Assembly: GCA_046727855.1 (NCBI GenBank) | Contig: JBKPDL010000206.1 | Coordinates: 1 to 23,950, forward strand | Length of the DNA stretch: 23,950 nt | From: DASPWV01 sp046727855 | GTDB lineage: Bacteria; Acidobacteriota; Vicinamibacteria; Vicinamibacterales; UBA2999 | Direction of reading: 5' to 3' | Part shown: piece after piece, positions 22,992 through 23,950 of the stretch | How the letters are laid out: each line of letters starts with the position of its first letter | Numbering within the stretch: position 1 is the first letter of the stretch | Translations under genes and position numbers: made by a program | The notes under the pieces: model-generated | The model's input: the letters and a program-made list of their open reading frames with translations, nothing else | Databases searched by the model: none | What the model was told of the DNA's origin: nothing

Positions 22992-23950
22992 ATGCGTCGA
23001 CTGTTCGTAGTCGCTGTGTTTGTTTGCGTCGGGAACGCTTCCCTTGCCTTTGCGCAGGCGGTGACCGCAGGCACCGGTGCGCTGAATGGGCGCGTGGTGG
23101 ATGATTCGCAGGCGGTCATTCCAGGAGTGACCGTCACCATCTCGAGCCCGTCGCTGATGGGCACGCGCACGGCGGTGACCGACCCCGAAGGTCAGTACCG
23201 ATTTACCGCCGTCCCGCCAGGGGATTACACGATCGTCTTCGAGCTCGCCGGCTTCCGGACCATCCGTAATGAAGGGATTCGGATCGGCGTCGGCTTTACC
23301 GCAACGGTCAACGCCGAGATGAAGGTGGCGACACTCGAGGAGTCGGTCACGGTGACCGGACAGTCTCCAGTCGTCGACACCTCCGCGACGCAGATCGGCA
23401 ACACCTTCGACGCGAAGCAGTTGTCGGCGCTGCCTACCTCGCGTGACTACTTCTCGCTGCTCGCGGGATCACCGGCGGTGCAGATGAACCGCATCGATAT
23501 CGGCGGCAGCACCAACGGCACGCAGCAGGGATTCACCGTGTACGGCACCAGCGGCCAGGTGCGCGCCAGCATCGAAGGCATGAATGCGACGGAGGCCACC
23601 GGCGCGTTTGGCAGCTACCCGGACGTGGGTGCGATGGAGGAAGTCGTCATCAACACCGCGGCGCACTCCGCGGAGGCTTCGACACCGGGCGTGCAGTCGC
23701 AATTCATCAGCAAGTCGGGGGGCAACGAGTACCGCGGCACGTTCTACGGCGGCTACTCTCCCGAGAGCTGGCAAGCCTTCAACATCGATGCCGATCAAAT
23801 CGATCGCGGGCTGGAAGGGGGCGGAGGACTGGACCCGGAGGATACCAACCGGCTCTCGTCGTATCAGGACGAGAACGTTGGCTTCGGTGGCTATATCGCG
23901 AAGGATCGTCTGTGGTGGTACGGGTCGTATCGGCACCAAGACATCAAAGC
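22992..23950 (+). CDS. TonB-dependent receptor, carboxypeptidase-regulatory-like N-terminus (partial)
   Basis: The reading frame is open from the ATG at 22992 to the window end, giving 319 codons. A perfect AGGAGG lies 5 bases upstream of the ATG. The signal peptide is MRRLFVVAVFVCVGNASLAFA with cleavage near 21/22. The regulatory-like domain (about 27-110) contains GALNGRVVDDSQAVIPGVTV and FTAVPPGDYTIVFELAGF. The plug region follows, with VTVTGQSPVVDTSATQIG, VYGTSGQVRASIEGMN and GVQSQFISKSGGNEYRG. The barrel begins near the end. This is a second, separate member of the Oar-like expansion, on the opposite strand to the first. The ligand is unknown and the 3' end lies outside the window. Confidence 0.9.
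   Translation, partial: MRRLFVVAVFVCVGNASLAFAQAVTAGTGALNGRVVDDSQAVIPGVTVTISSPSLMGTRTAVTDPEGQYRFTAVPPGDYTIVFELAGFRTIRNEGIRIGVGFTATVNAEMKVATLEESVTVTGQSPVVDTSATQIGNTFDAKQLSALPTSRDYFSLLAGSPAVQMNRIDIGGSTNGTQQGFTVYGTSGQVRASIEGMNATEATGAFGSYPDVGAMEEVVINTAAHSAEASTPGVQSQFISKSGGNEYRGTFYGGYSPESWQAFNIDADQIDRGLEGGGGLDPEDTNRLSSYQDENVGFGGYIAKDRLWWYGSYRHQDIK

Overview
The window looks like a chromosomal stretch of an Acidobacteriota bacterium, perhaps of the Vicinamibacteria. This is inferred from gene content and high GC, not from a marker gene. The indicators are two TonB-dependent receptors with N-terminal carboxypeptidase-regulatory-like domains, an 'acidobacterial duplicated orphan permease' (ADOP) protein without an ATPase partner, a Ser/Thr kinase with a TPR tail, and an unusual TamB-Omp85 protein. 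No rRNA, tRNA, CRISPR array, integrase or transposase was seen. Coding density is high, and no gene-free gap reaches 300 bases.

Left block (146-11398, all on the minus strand, read right to left): a LolA-like exported protein with proline-rich inserts, a TonB-dependent outer-membrane receptor, a 2287-residue polypeptide joining a TamB (DUF490) part to five POTRA domains and an Omp85 barrel, then a terminator-like hairpin and a small STAS-domain anti-sigma-factor antagonist. This is an envelope and outer-membrane biogenesis cluster. The TamB-Omp85 fusion is the most striking object in the window. Bases 1-126 hold a decayed array of a roughly 13-bp repeat that probably continues to the left.

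Middle block (11581-16507): a secreted TPR-family protein overlaps an ankyrin-repeat protein by ATGA on the plus strand. Then come two minus-strand exported proteins, a PQQ-type beta-propeller and a small outer-membrane barrel, and a plus-strand TerB-like protein divergent from the barrel gene. Two near-identical palindromic elements lie behind the ankyrin gene, and a long inverted repeat separates the convergent terB-like and ADOP genes.

Right block (16604-23950): an ADOP permease and mutM on the minus strand, separated by a TCTCC-rich tandem repeat. Divergent from mutM across about 20 bp is a DUF5655-type zinc-ribbon protein that overlaps a Ser/Thr kinase-TPR gene by ATGA. After a good sigma70-like promoter and a perfect Shine-Dalgarno comes a second TonB-dependent receptor, cut by the window end.

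Several starts were revised from the first possible ATG. mutM should start at a GTG that places the catalytic proline at position 2. The TPR protein should start at the signal peptide. The TerB-like protein is best started at 15974. Two plus-strand genes have a -10-like box ending 6 bases before the ATG, suggesting leaderless mRNAs.
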